A stretch of DNA of 64,000 bases from Streptomyces fradiae ATCC 10745 = DSM 40063 (GTDB taxonomy: Bacteria > Actinomycetota > Actinomycetes > Streptomycetales > Streptomycetaceae), in contig NZ_CP023696.1 of assembly GCF_008704425.1 (NCBI RefSeq), forward strand, positions 6,661,580-6,725,579. The letters are read 5' to 3'. A program made the position numbers and the translations under genes. The notes beneath the pieces were generated by a model. The model saw only the letters and a list, made by a program, of their open reading frames with translations. It searched no databases and was not told the DNA's origin. The stretch's first letter is position 1; each line of letters starts with the position of its first letter. Positions 51,054 through 60,321 of the stretch are shown here, one piece after another.

Positions 51054-52232
51054 GTGGACAGCGGGAGTCTGGGGTTGGACGAGGTGCTGCGGGCGGCGGA
51101 GGACGCCGCGCCGGTGGAGTCGGTGGACGTGGTGGCCAGGAACCTGGAGAAGCGGTTCGGGGCACGCGTGGTGACGTTCCTGCTCGTGGACCTGGTCGGA
51201 CAGGACGTCGTCCGGCTGCCCCGCGCCGGCGAGGCCCCGCGCGAGGGCGGACCGGAGCGGGTGGCCCTGCGCCACAGCGTGTACGAACGCGTCCTGCGCG
51301 ACCAGCGGCTCCACGAGGAGCCCGACGGCGAGGGCGGCGTCCTCATGGTGGTGCCGGTGACCAACCGGGGCGACTGCGTCGGCCTCCTGGAGCTGGCCCT
51401 GCCCGCCGCCGACGACGAGGTGCGCGACCAGGTCGCGCGAGCCGCCCACGCGCTGGCGTACATCGTCGTCACCGACCGCCGCTTCACGGACCTGTACCAC
51501 TGGGGGAGGCGTACGACCCGTACGAGCCTGGCCGCGGAGATCCAGCACCAGCTGCTCCCGTCCGCCCCCAGCTGCGAGGCCCCGCAGTTCACCCTGGCCG
51601 GCGGCCTGGTCCCGGCCGACGACATCGGCGGCGACACCTACGACTACGCCCTCAACCGCGACACCCTGCACCTGTCGATCACCGACGCCATGGGCCACGA
51701 CACCGCCTCGGCCCTGCTGGCCACGCTCACGGTCAACGCCCTGAGAGGGGCGCGCCGGTCGGGAGCGGCGCTCATCGGGCAGGCCCGCGCGGCGCACGAG
51801 GCCGTACAGGCGTACGGCCGGGGCATCACCACCGGCCAGCTGCTGAACATCACCCTGGACACGGGCGCCTGCCGGCTGGTCAACGCCGGCCACCCCTGGC
51901 CGCTGCGTCTCCGGCGAGGCCGGGTGGAGGAGGTCCCCCTCAAGGTCAACCTGCCCTTCGGCACCCCGGCCCCGGTCGCCTACCAGACCCAGAGACTGGA
52001 ACTGCGGCCCGGTGACCGCCTGGTCCTCATCACCGACGGCATGCAGGACCGCGCGGCCGGAGCCGTCGACCTCGCGGACCTTCTCCGAGCCACCCGCGAC
52101 GAACACCCCCGGGAAGTGGTCAGAACCCTGACCGACGCCATCCAGGAGGCATGCCGGGGCCAGCTCTCCGACGACGCGACCACGATGGTGCTCGACTGGC
52201 ACGGCACCGGCCCCCTGGCGGCGCACCGCTGA
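51054..52232 (+). CDS. PP2C-type (SpoIIE) serine phosphatase with GAF-like sensor region
   Basis: A 392-residue protein phosphatase of the RsbU/SpoIIE type. Residues 15-145 resemble a GAF sensor (FGARVVTFLLVDLVGQDVV, MVVPVTNRGDCVGLLELALPA); residues 175-385 are the PP2C core with metal-binding Asp residues in LVPADDIGGDTYDYALNRD, SITDAMGHDTASALLATL and DRLVLITDGMQDR. Such enzymes dephosphorylate anti-sigma-factor antagonists. GTG 51054 is favoured because GGGGAGG precedes it by 6 nt; ATG 51039 adds five residues. No cognate anti-sigma or antagonist gene lies adjacent. Confidence 0.88.
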   Translation: MDSGSLGLDEVLRAAEDAAPVESVDVVARNLEKRFGARVVTFLLVDLVGQDVVRLPRAGEAPREGGPERVALRHSVYERVLRDQRLHEEPDGEGGVLMVVPVTNRGDCVGLLELALPAADDEVRDQVARAAHALAYIVVTDRRFTDLYHWGRRTTRTSLAAEIQHQLLPSAPSCEAPQFTLAGGLVPADDIGGDTYDYALNRDTLHLSITDAMGHDTASALLATLTVNALRGARRSGAALIGQARAAHEAVQAYGRGITTGQLLNITLDTGACRLVNAGHPWPLRLRRGRVEEVPLKVNLPFGTPAPVAYQTQRLELRPGDRLVLITDGMQDRAAGAVDLADLLRATRDEHPREVVRTLTDAIQEACRGQLSDDATTMVLDWHGTGPLAAHR

Positions 52233-52265
52233 GCGGCCCGCCTCACCGGCCCGCGGCCCGTGCGC

Positions 52266-53507
52266 TCACAGGAACCACCGCAGCGGCACCACCGCCGCCT
52301 CCCGTGCCCGCTGCACGGCCGCCCGCCTGCGCCAGCGCGCCGGGTCCACGGGCGCCGCCCGCGACAGGTCCTGGTCGTAGTCGCGGTCCAGGGAGGCGGT
52401 GAACCCCTCGTCGAGGACGGCGAGCATGACCTCCTCGTCGTGGTCCATCGACCGCCGGTTGAAGTTGGTGGAGCCGATCAGCGCGGCCACCCCGTCCACC
52501 GTGATGATCTTCGCGTGCATCATGGTCGGCTGGTACTCGAAGATGCCGACCCCGGCGTCCAGGAGCCGGGAGTAGAACCCCTGCCCGGCCAGCCGGCACA
52601 CCCGCTGGTCGGTGTGGGGGCCGGGCAGCAGGATCTCCACGCGCACGCCGCGCCGGGCGGTCGCGCACAGCAGGTCCACGAAGTAGGGGTCGGGCGCGAA
52701 GTACGCGGTGGCCAGGCGGAAGCGCTCCTCGGCGGAGGTCAGCGCGACCCGCAGCAAGGTCTGCATGTCCTGCCAGCCCAGGCTGGCCGAGCCGCGCACG
52801 ACCTGGACGACGGAGCTGCCGACCTGGGCGTGCTCGGTGAAGCGGTCGCGGGCGTCGTAGAGGTCGTCGCAGCACTCGGCCCAGTTCTGCGCGAAGGCGG
52901 CGGCGATCCCGTCGACGGCCGGACCGCGCAGCCGCACGTGCGTGTCGCGCCACTCGCCCGCGTGCCGCGCGTCTCCGCACCACTCCTCCGCTATGCCCAC
53001 ACCCCCGGTGAAGGCCGTGTGCTCGTCGACGATCAGCGCCTTGCGGTGGCAGCGGTGGTTCTGCTTCAGCGGGGAGAGCCACAGCGGCTTGCGGAACCAC
53101 ACCACGCGCACCCCGGCCTCCTCCATCCGGTCCAGCAGCTCCTGCTCGATCCTCTTCGCGCCGAAGCCGTCCAGCAGCAGCCGCACCCGCACCCCGGCGC
53201 GCGCCCGCTCGGCGAGCGCGGCGGCGAACTCGTGCGCGATCTCGCCGCGCCAGTAGACGAACGTCATCATGTCGATGGTGTGCTCGGCGCCGCGGATCGC
53301 GTCCAGCATGGCGGGGAAGATCCGGTCGCCGTTGCGCAGGGGGACCAGCTCGTTCCCCTCCGTGGCGGCGACGCCGATGAGCCGCTCCAGACGGCGTCTG
53401 AGTCGCTGGGAACGCTCCGCCGGCGCCTGTGCGTGACCGCCACCGTCGGTCACGCCGCCCCCCGCGCGATGGTTCGGGGCGCCGGTCTGCGCTCGGTCCA
53501 CGGACAT
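52266..53507 (-). CDS. Phospholipase D-family (cardiolipin synthase-like) protein
   Basis: A 413-residue enzyme with two HKD motifs: HRKALIVDEHTAFTGG at about residue 190 and MHAKIITVDGVAALIGSTNFN at about 355. The spacing fits bacterial cardiolipin synthases and related phosphatidyltransferases. There is no N-terminal transmembrane hairpin, so it is a ClsB-like or soluble variant. ATG 53507 (MSVDRAQTG) has GGTGAGG upstream; the longer frame adds an Arg-rich unlikely leader. The stop is 33 bp from the convergent phosphatase gene's stop. Confidence 0.88.
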   Translation of the reverse strand: MSVDRAQTGAPNHRAGGGVTDGGGHAQAPAERSQRLRRRLERLIGVAATEGNELVPLRNGDRIFPAMLDAIRGAEHTIDMMTFVYWRGEIAHEFAAALAERARAGVRVRLLLDGFGAKRIEQELLDRMEEAGVRVVWFRKPLWLSPLKQNHRCHRKALIVDEHTAFTGGVGIAEEWCGDARHAGEWRDTHVRLRGPAVDGIAAAFAQNWAECCDDLYDARDRFTEHAQVGSSVVQVVRGSASLGWQDMQTLLRVALTSAEERFRLATAYFAPDPYFVDLLCATARRGVRVEILLPGPHTDQRVCRLAGQGFYSRLLDAGVGIFEYQPTMMHAKIITVDGVAALIGSTNFNRRSMDHDEEVMLAVLDEGFTASLDRDYDQDLSRAAPVDPARWRRRAAVQRAREAAVVPLRWFL

Positions 53508-53899
53508 CCTCACCAGCTCCTGTACGTTCCTGACTGCCACGGCCGCCCGATCGGCCGAGTGAAGAACATCGAGCGGGAACCGGTGCGGCGGGGACCTGCG
53601 GACGCGAGGCCGCGCCGTGCGGCAGCGCCGGGCCCGCACGCGTCCATCGTGTCACCCGATCGGCTCACGTGCCCTCGGAGCAGGTCTCCAAACACGCCCC
53701 CACCACTCGAAAACCCCACCCACCGGCGCGGACGCGCCCCGGCCGCACGCATTCCGCGCGGCGCCCCGGTTCACGCAGAGGGCAAGAGCGAGACTAAAGT
53801 CAGGGTTGAGCATGGGCCGCCGCCCGGCGGGGAGCGCGCGCCCCGGCACCCTCCCCATGAGTGAGCCCGACCGACGGGCGCCGGCACAGCAGGCGGCGA

Positions 53900-54437
53900 C
53901 CCGCGCTTCCCCACGGCCCGCTCGCTGCCCTGGACGGCGACGGCCGCGCGTACGGGATCGACGGCCTCGTGCTGGACTGCCCCGCGGCCACACCCCCCGC
54001 CGCCGTCAGTCTCGGCCTGCCGGAGCGGCTCGAGGACCGCCGGGGCCTGCGCCTGCCCGAGGCCCCCCGGTCATCCGGCAGCAGGGGCGGGCGAAGTGGC
54101 GGCTGACCCAGCGCGCCTTCGGCCCGCAGGCCCGCATCCACCGCACCGCGCAGGGGCGCGAGAGGCGGCAGTGCGTGCAGCTCGCGGTCCTGCCGTGGGA
54201 CGCCCTCGAGACCCGCTCCTGGCCCGGCATCGCCGACACGAGCCCGCCCGAGATCACCCGCGTCCTCGGCACCTACGCCCGACGCGTCACCACCCCACGC
54301 GGCTCCACAGCCGTCACCGGCTTGGAGCTGACGACCGCGCTGCGCCCCCCACCCGGGCCGTGCAGGACCCGGCGACCGGCCAGTGGGTGCCCGGCCACCA
54401 CCCCGGCAGCCTGCGAACCGAACCGGCCGGAAAGTAG
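53900..54437 (+). pseudogene. Fragment of a telomere-associated protein (Tap)-like gene
   Basis: Three frames must be joined to read a protein resembling the middle of Streptomyces Tap, the HTH protein that recruits terminal protein to linear telomeres: GRAYGIDGLVLDCP ... LPERLEDRRGLRLPE, then AKWRLTQRAFGPQARIH, QCVQLAVLPWDALETRSWPGI and VTTPRGSTAVTGLEL, then TRAVQDPATGQWVPGH. Frame changes fall in C-runs near 54065 and 54348. The N-terminal HTH and the C-terminal half are missing; unrelated sequence starts after 54437. It is a relic implying recombination with a linear-replicon end or plasmid. Confidence 0.6.
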
Positions 54438-54542
54438 CTGAGCCTGAGCAGAAGGTGTCATTGAGTGTTTGCTTCCATCCGCTGGAGGTTTCGTTCCGGG
54501 GTTGGGGTGGTGTGGATTGTGTGGCAGTGGCGTCGGGTGTGG

Positions 54543-56021
54543 TCACTGTCGGTTTGCTGAGGTCAGGAGCCGCTGTGCTAGGCGCACGGTTGCGGCGCGG
54601 TTGGGTTTCTGGGACCGGCCGGACAATGGGATCTTTGCCAACAGCACCGCGTCCGGTCGGGCAGCACCCATACGCTGCAGCGGCCCGGCCAGCGCAGCCC
54701 GCACGGCGGTACGGTCCACCCCGGGACCGGGCTGGATGACGGCGACCAGCCGTTCGTCGCCGTCATCGGTGGGTACGCCGACGAGCAGGGCCAGTTCGAC
54801 GCCCGGCACGTGCAGTGCCGGCTCGTACAGGCCGGGGTAGATGTTCTCGGCGCGCCGTAGGACCATGTCCTTGCGGCGGCCCTCCAGCACGATCCGGCCT
54901 TCGTCGAGGCGTGCCCGGTCACCGGTGGCGACCCAGGGGTCTGGGTCGTCGCCCAGGTAGCGGTGGCGTGCGGCCGGCCCGGAGAGCAGCAGCTCACCTG
55001 ACGTGTCCGTCTTGGCCGTCACACCCGCAAGCGGTGCTCCGACCAGGTCGCCGTCGCCGGTGAAAGCGGCTTTGTCGGCCTGCTCGATCGCTGCCGTCGG
55101 GAACAGCTCGGTCAGTGCGTACACGCCCCACGCCTCGTCCGCGCCCGCCCGCTTGATGCGGGTCAGCAGTTCGGTGCTGGCCGGGGCCGATCCGGTCCAT
55201 ACCCGGCCGGTGAACCGGCCGCCGTCCGCCAGCAGCTCTCGCAGTCGTGGCGGAGTCAGGTAGGTGGCCTGCGGGGCGAGACGGTGCAGTTGCCGGCTCA
55301 GCACCGGCAGGCAGCGGGCGGGCATGGCGACCGGTGCTCCGCTCGCCAGGGACGGCACGAGGACGAAGAAGGTCCCGCCGAGGACGGGCCGCCCGGCCTG
55401 TGGATGTACCAGCTCCGCGACCGTCGCCATACCGGCGGCCAGCGAGGACCGGGTGTGCACCACTGCGCGGGGCCGCGCGGTGGTGCCGGAGGTGAACACG
55501 ATCACCGCGTCCCGGTCCTCGTCCACGCAGCGCGGCAGGCGCACGGACCGGGCACCGCCGTCGAGGGCGGGGGCGCAGCCCGGCAGCCGCGGCCCGACGG
55601 TCGCCACCGGGCCCAGCTCGGTGAGGTCGGGCAGGGCCAGCCGGAGCGGGCCCGCGAGCGGCCGCGCCCACCCGGCGGCCGCCTGCGCGGCCGCGTCGGC
55701 CACGACGAGATCGGGGCGCGCCAGGGTGAGCCGGGCGCGCAGCACATCCGGCCCGGCACCCGGGTCCAGCACCGCCGCCCGCGCGCCGAGCCGATGCACA
55801 GCGAGCATCACCGCGAGCGCACGGGGCCCGGGCCGCACAGCGACGCCGACCGTGCCACCGGGCGCGACACCCCGGCCAAGCATCGCCGCGGCGTAGCAGT
55901 CGGCGAGGTCGGCCAGCTCCCCGCACGTGGCCTTGACACGCACGGCCCCGGTACGGGTGGAACCGAGAACAGCGGGCCGCTCGGGACGGCGCCGCAACGT
56001 GTGGGTGAGGGCGTCCAGCAT
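54543..56021 (-). CDS. Class I adenylate-forming enzyme (acyl-CoA ligase / OleC-like)
   Basis: A 492-residue ANL-superfamily enzyme. The phosphate loop is VFTSGTTARPRAVVHT, with Arg instead of the usual Lys before Ala; later motifs are WGVYALTELFP (A5-like), VATGDRARLDEGRIVLEGRRKDMVLRRAENIYP (A7/A8) and the C-terminal catalytic Lys region SGRSQKPNRAATVRL. ATG 56021 overlaps the GT2 stop by 1 bp (TGATG). Following an OleA-like thiolase, it is reminiscent of OleC, which closes beta-hydroxy acids to beta-lactones, but simple fatty acyl activation is equally possible. Confidence 0.85.
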   Translation of the reverse strand: MLDALTHTLRRRPERPAVLGSTRTGAVRVKATCGELADLADCYAAAMLGRGVAPGGTVGVAVRPGPRALAVMLAVHRLGARAAVLDPGAGPDVLRARLTLARPDLVVADAAAQAAAGWARPLAGPLRLALPDLTELGPVATVGPRLPGCAPALDGGARSVRLPRCVDEDRDAVIVFTSGTTARPRAVVHTRSSLAAGMATVAELVHPQAGRPVLGGTFFVLVPSLASGAPVAMPARCLPVLSRQLHRLAPQATYLTPPRLRELLADGGRFTGRVWTGSAPASTELLTRIKRAGADEAWGVYALTELFPTAAIEQADKAAFTGDGDLVGAPLAGVTAKTDTSGELLLSGPAARHRYLGDDPDPWVATGDRARLDEGRIVLEGRRKDMVLRRAENIYPGLYEPALHVPGVELALLVGVPTDDGDERLVAVIQPGPGVDRTAVRAALAGPLQRMGAARPDAVLLAKIPLSGRSQKPNRAATVRLAQRLLTSANRQ

Positions 56022-56761
56022 CAGCGCGGGTCCTCCCCGTGACGGCCCGGCCCCTTGCCGAGATACCAGCGAGCCGTACCGACCAGACCGTACGCGCTCA
56101 GACGACGGGAGGAGTTCTCCACGACCATGTCGCGGGCGCGGACGATCGCGGTGGTACGCCGCCGCACCCGGTTCAAAAACAGCCGGTCGGTGGGGGAGGG
56201 CCGACGCGGCATCCCGCCGACGGCCTCGTACAGCGCGGCGGTGATGGCCATGTTGTTGCCGGCGTGCATCCGGTACGGGGTGAGGTAGCCGTGGCGGCGG
56301 TGATGCGCAGGCCGTATCCGCCCGAAGAACGCCGCGACACCGACCAGCGCACGGAACGCGGCCCGCCCCAGCGGCCCGTGCTCATCACGGCGCGCGTCGA
56401 TGCGCCCGCACACCAGACCCGCGCCGCGCAGCAGCGCGTCGCGGGCGCCGGCCGTCCAGCCCGGGTGTGGCAGGCAGTCGGCGTCGGTACGGGCAAGCCA
56501 CGTGGCGCCGTGCTCGATCGCGTACCGGAAACCGGTGTCCACCGCGCAGCCCACCCCCTTCTCCGGCTCGTTCAGCACATGCACGGGGAAGGGGGCCCGG
56601 TCGGCGAAGGCACGGGCTATGGCGGCGGTGGCGTCGGTGGAGGCGTTGTCCACGACGACGAGGGTGAAGCCGCGGTCGCGCTGGCCGGCGAGCGCCTCCA
56701 GCGTGGCACCGATCCGCGCGGCCTCCTGATACGCGGGCACCACCACCCACAGGGCGCTCAC
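56021..56761 (-). CDS. Family 2 glycosyltransferase
   Basis: A 246-residue GT-A fold glycosyltransferase. The nucleotide-sugar region is WVVVPAYQEAARIGATLEALAGQ with VVVDNASTDATAAIARAF; the acidic DxD-like motif is ARTDADCLPHPGW. There are no clear transmembrane helices. GTG 56761 overlaps the stop of the OleA-like gene (GTGA). It may glycosylate the lipid made by the flanking enzymes, or a polyprenyl carrier. It is locked in the operon between the thiolase and ligase genes. Confidence 0.87.
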   Translation of the reverse strand: MSALWVVVPAYQEAARIGATLEALAGQRDRGFTLVVVDNASTDATAAIARAFADRAPFPVHVLNEPEKGVGCAVDTGFRYAIEHGATWLARTDADCLPHPGWTAGARDALLRGAGLVCGRIDARRDEHGPLGRAAFRALVGVAAFFGRIRPAHHRRHGYLTPYRMHAGNNMAITAALYEAVGGMPRRPSPTDRLFLNRVRRRTTAIVRARDMVVENSSRRLSAYGLVGTARWYLGKGPGRHGEDPR

Positions 56762-57786
56762 GCCTTCTCCCACACCATCGTCATGATGCTCACGCCGCCG
56801 CCCAACCCCACGAACAGCACCCGATCCCCGGAGTCGAGCCCCTCGTGGACCCGGTCGAGCTGCACGCCCAACGTGGCGCTGGCCATGTTCCCGAGCGTGG
56901 GCACGGTGACGACGAGCCGGTCGCGGGGCACGCCGGTGAGCTCCACGAACCGCTCCAGGTAGGGCATCGTGACCTGGTGCACCAGGATGTGCCGGAAGTC
57001 GTCCCACGCCAGGCCGGTGCGCTGCCGCATCCGGTCGAGCACCGAGGTGCCGACCTTCTCGAACACCTCCCGCAGCTCGCCGCCGTCGCCGTGGAAGTAG
57101 GTGTGCTCATCCCCGCGCGGATGGCGCGAACCGCCGCCGAAGATGCCGCCCACCGACCAGTGCTCGGAGTGGGTCTCGGTGTCCACGTCGAGGATGCCGC
57201 CCCGGCCCACCGCTTCCAGTACGACCGCCGCCCCGGCATCCCCGAAGGTGTAGCCCGCGAATCCCTCCCGCAGCTGGCCGGGGTCGGAGGGGGCGTACCG
57301 CACCGCGCGGCTGGGTGTCTCCCCGGTGACGACCAGGGCCCGGTGGGCGCGGTCGGCCAGGATCATCGCCCGCGCCGCGTCGATGCCGTTGAGGAAGCTG
57401 TTGCAGGCGTTGGCCACGTCCAGCGCGTGTGCCCGCGAGCCGAGTTCGGCCTGGACGATGTGCGCGGTCGCCGGTTCCACCACGTCCCGCGTGGCGGACG
57501 CGAATACCAGCAGGTCCACGTCGCACGGGGCGAGCCCGGCCCGGTCCAGCGCGATGCGAGCGGCCCGCACCGCGAGCGTCGAGGCGTACTCGCCCTCCGC
57601 GACCGCCCGGCGTGAGGCGATACCGGTGGCCCGTTCGAACGTCCGCGTCGGCAGCGACAGCCCGCAGGCCGCGGTGATCCGCTCCTGCAACTGCCCCGAG
57701 GTCACTTCGCGTTCCGGCAGGCTGGAGGCCACTGCGGTGATGCCCACCCGGCGCAGGGCGCCGGGAGCAGCGTGGTCTATGTGCAT
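56758..57786 (-). CDS. Thiolase-fold KAS III-like enzyme (OleA-like)
   Basis: A 342-residue FabH-superfamily enzyme. Catalytic Cys in DVANACNSFLNGI, His in ILVHQVTMPYLERF, Asn in TLGNMASATLGVQL; also GITAVASSLPEREVTSGQL at the N-terminus and FAGYTFGDAGAAVVLEAV. The ACNSF motif and overall pattern resemble OleA and related acyl-CoA condensing enzymes more than FabH. ATG 57786 is used; TTG 57807 would add seven residues. It heads a three-gene, fully overlapped operon with a GT2 and an adenylating enzyme. The likely reaction is a Claisen condensation of two acyl thioesters. Confidence 0.85.
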   Translation of the reverse strand: MHIDHAAPGALRRVGITAVASSLPEREVTSGQLQERITAACGLSLPTRTFERATGIASRRAVAEGEYASTLAVRAARIALDRAGLAPCDVDLLVFASATRDVVEPATAHIVQAELGSRAHALDVANACNSFLNGIDAARAMILADRAHRALVVTGETPSRAVRYAPSDPGQLREGFAGYTFGDAGAAVVLEAVGRGGILDVDTETHSEHWSVGGIFGGGSRHPRGDEHTYFHGDGGELREVFEKVGTSVLDRMRQRTGLAWDDFRHILVHQVTMPYLERFVELTGVPRDRLVVTVPTLGNMASATLGVQLDRVHEGLDSGDRVLFVGLGGGVSIMTMVWEKA

Positions 57787-58350
57787 GGGCTGGACGCTAC
57801 GAGCCAACCGGGACAGCCCACCTGAGCGCGGGTACTCAACTCGACTGGGTGATCCAACCGACCACCGCCGATCCCGGCACGCCCGAGCCCCTCACATCAC
57901 AGGGGTCAGCCGTGGACCGTCCCTCGAGCGCCACCGCGCAAACGCGAAGGTCCTATGCCGTCCCTTCCGCGTTCCCAGCCGCAGCGGACCGGCCGTCGGC
58001 GGGGGCCCGTCTGGTGGGCCGCGACGACCGGACGGCGCGGTGCACGGTCCGGCGGCGATACGCCCCCGACGCAAACGGGCAGCGGCGGCCGATCGGCGCC
58101 CTGACGGCGCTGCACGGCCGCGGTGCGGAACCCCAAGACGGCGGCAGGGCCGGCGACGAGGCGCAGCGCGCGTCCGCACCCGAGGCAGGGGGTGCCGGAC
58201 AGGAGCGCTCGAAGCCATCCGGATCGACGGGCAGGGCACCACACGCCATGCGCCATCGGCCAGGGCGCTCTTGGCGAGCGGTGCGGTCCCGGCGCCTGGA
58301 TTCGGATGACCTCAAGCGGTTCTGGCACGACTTCCGTGCAGCGGTCACGC
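57787..58350. other. 560-bp region without a supported gene
   Basis: The gap upstream of the OleA-like operon has less regular codon structure than its surroundings. All plausible translations are Arg/Pro-rich or interrupted. It should contain the operon promoter near 57790-57850. It may include decayed coding sequence (RLDSDDLKRFWHDFRAAV in one frame near 58297-58350), but no family is recognised. Confidence 0.4.
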
Positions 58351-58767
58351 TCAGTGTTCAGTGGGTGCTTCAAGGGCTTCGAGGATTCGTCGTACTTCCT
58401 GGTGCCACTGCTCGGAGTCGGTGCTGTCCACCCAGCCGGTTGCCATCTCCGATCCGTCCTGGAGAACCCGGTCCAGTGCGAGTCTCGCCGACACGCGAAG
58501 GGAGGGCGGCAGTTCGGGCAGGGGGCCGATGGGGCCGTCGTCGGGGTCGATCACAATGGGGCTGCCCGGGAGGGTGCCGGCGACGAGGGCGCCAGCGGCA
58601 ACAGCTTCGGCTCCGTCGCCGCCATCGACCCGTTCCCCCGAGTCGACGACGCGCTGGAATGCCCGCCCCAGCACGTCGATGACCTGCCGGTGAGTGAGCC
58701 CTTCGAGTTCATCGACGAAGTCTGCGGCGAGATCGCTGTCGAAGGGGCCGGTTCCCCACGTTCCCAT
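58351..58767 (-). CDS. DUF4259 protein
   Basis: A 138-residue protein beginning MGTWGTGPFDSDLAADFVDEL, the signature start of DUF4259 proteins. ATG 58767 follows AGGAG; the open frame to 58995 is rejected. The C-terminal half (DRVLQDGSEMATGWVDS, EQWHQEVRRILEALE) matches the family pattern. The function is unknown; members are small cytosolic proteins scattered in Streptomyces and Gram-negative genomes, often in accessory DNA. Confidence 0.82.
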   Translation of the reverse strand: MGTWGTGPFDSDLAADFVDELEGLTHRQVIDVLGRAFQRVVDSGERVDGGDGAEAVAAGALVAGTLPGSPIVIDPDDGPIGPLPELPPSLRVSARLALDRVLQDGSEMATGWVDSTDSEQWHQEVRRILEALEAPTEH

Positions 58768-59097
58768 GCATGGCTCCTGACATGGTCTTTGCACCCTGTA
58801 GGCGCTGCCTGAGGGTCGAGTGTCCTGCGTGTTGATCGGGTGGGGCGAGGTCCGCTCCCGGGTGTGCGGTTGGGGCGGCGGGGAGGTGACGCGCATCCCT
58901 CTGCGTCCCTCCACACACATTCGGCGTGTCGGGTGTCGGCCAGTATCCGACTTCTCTCGTGGCGTCGTGTCGCGGGAGCGTGTCGCGGCGTACACGGACG
59001 GCTGAACAGACGCCAGCGCGTACTACAGGGTCTGGTGTTTTCGGCTGGTCGGGTGCACGGTCGCGCCTGTTCGATCCTGATCGGGTACGGCTGTGTC

Positions 59098-59709
59098 ATG
59101 AAGGCACTGGTGATCAACTGCACGCTCAAGAAGTCCCCTGAGCCGTCCAACACGGCCGCGCTGGCCCGGGTGGTCGGTGACTGGCTGTCCGAGAAGGCCG
59201 GCGTGGAGACGGAGTACGTCCGAGCTGTCGATCTCGACATCCATCCTGGTGTGAGCAGCCGACCCGTCGCCACAGGCGATGACTGGCCGTCCGTCCACGC
59301 CAAACTGTTGCGCGCGCAGATCCTCGTGATCGCCTCTCCCACGTGGCTGGGCCGACCGTCGTCGGTGGCCCAGCGCGTCCTGGAACGCATGGACGCGATG
59401 CTGTCCGAAACGGACGACCAGGGCCGTCCCGTTGCCTACAACCGTGTCGCGGGCGTCGTCGTCACCGGCAACGAGGACGGCGCCCACCATGTGATCAGCG
59501 AGATCAGTGGTGCGCTGTGCGACATCGGCTACACGATCCCCGGCCAGTCGTGGACCTACTGGCACCTGGGCCCAGGCCCCGGCCCCGACTACCTCGACGA
59601 CCAGCGCGGTCACGATTGGGCCCACAAGACCGGCCGCGCGATGGCCGCGAACCTGTACGGCACCGCACGGGCGCTGGCCGCCGCCCCGTTGGGCGCCCCG
59701 CCGCAGTAG
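59098..59709 (+). CDS. Flavodoxin-like NAD(P)H-dependent FMN reductase
   Basis: A 203-residue flavodoxin-fold reductase. The FMN phosphate loop region is ALVINCTLKKSPEPSNTAALA and the second loop is ILVIASPTWLGRPSSVAQRVLERMDAML, with VAGVVVTGNEDGAHHVI and GYTIPGQSWTYW completing the family pattern. ATG 59098 has no ribosome-binding site, so a leaderless mRNA is possible; in-frame upstream starts lie in sequence without family similarity. Members reduce FMN or quinones or nitro-compounds. It stands alone. Confidence 0.87.
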   Translation: MKALVINCTLKKSPEPSNTAALARVVGDWLSEKAGVETEYVRAVDLDIHPGVSSRPVATGDDWPSVHAKLLRAQILVIASPTWLGRPSSVAQRVLERMDAMLSETDDQGRPVAYNRVAGVVVTGNEDGAHHVISEISGALCDIGYTIPGQSWTYWHLGPGPGPDYLDDQRGHDWAHKTGRAMAANLYGTARALAAAPLGAPPQ

Positions 59710-59988
59710 CCGACCGCGCTTACCCCTGTCTCCACCCACTCGTACCGCACCCCCATGCCCACTTCGATGGCGCAGCACGCCCTGGCGAGCGCCGCCGGGT
59801 GGTGGCGCGTGGCGTACCGGCCCCGGCCGGCACGTACGCCTCGGCGTGCGCCGGGGCGAGGCGGTGCGGGAGGCGGGGGGCGTGCCCGTCCGAGCTGCGA
59901 CGCGGGCGTGATGCCGCCACGGCGGGAAGCGGACCGGGGCGCGGAGCTGGTGGTGCGCCTGCCCCGAGGAGAGGGAAGGTGATGTCGG
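59710..59988. other. 280-bp gap, no supported gene
   Basis: Short frames on both strands exist but none shows a recognisable domain or convincing start. The right end contains GAGGAGAGGGAAGG, the ribosome-binding site of the DUF3140 gene. Confidence 0.4.
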
Positions 59989-60321
59989 ATGCGGGACGAG
60001 GAGCGGGAAGAGACCTGGAAGGCGTTTCGTGACCTGGTGAACATGACACCGGCAGAGATGGACGCGTGGCTGTCCTCGCAGCAGTCGCGTAGCGCCGGAC
60101 AGCACCAGGACGGAGCCGAGAGCACCGGACACGCTTCCGGACGCCGCATCCTGGCCGTTTCGCGGGCGAGGAAGGCCGACCTGTCGGACGACGACTACCA
60201 GCACATGCGGAAGGTAGCAGGTTACATCCGCCGGCACCTCGCCCAGCGGCCGTCGGGCGATCTCCGGGACACCCGATGGCGGCATTCGCTGATGAATTGG
60301 GGACACGACCCCTTGAAGTGA
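59989..60321 (+). CDS. DUF3140 protein
   Basis: A 110-residue protein with the full DUF3140 pattern: WKAFRDLVNMTPAEMDAWL, SSQQSRSAG, GHASGRRILAV, DDYQHMRKVAGYIRRHLAQRP and the C-terminal WRHSLMNWGHDPLK. ATG 59989 lies about 10 nt after a purine-rich site; ATG 59982 is out of frame. Function unknown; the charged composition suggests a nucleic-acid-associated or stress-related protein. It is the last clearly intact gene before the decayed region. Confidence 0.88.
   Translation: MRDEEREETWKAFRDLVNMTPAEMDAWLSSQQSRSAGQHQDGAESTGHASGRRILAVSRARKADLSDDDYQHMRKVAGYIRRHLAQRPSGDLRDTRWRHSLMNWGHDPLK

Noticed and set aside
53617..54441. 274-codon plus-strand frame as an intact gene
   Set aside because: Only its middle third resembles Tap; the beginning and end read as Tap in other frames, so it is a frame-broken relic rather than a gene.
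59755..59982. 75-codon frame between the FMN reductase and DUF3140 genes
   Set aside because: It has no ribosome-binding site, no domain and an Arg/Pro-rich second half; coding cannot be supported.
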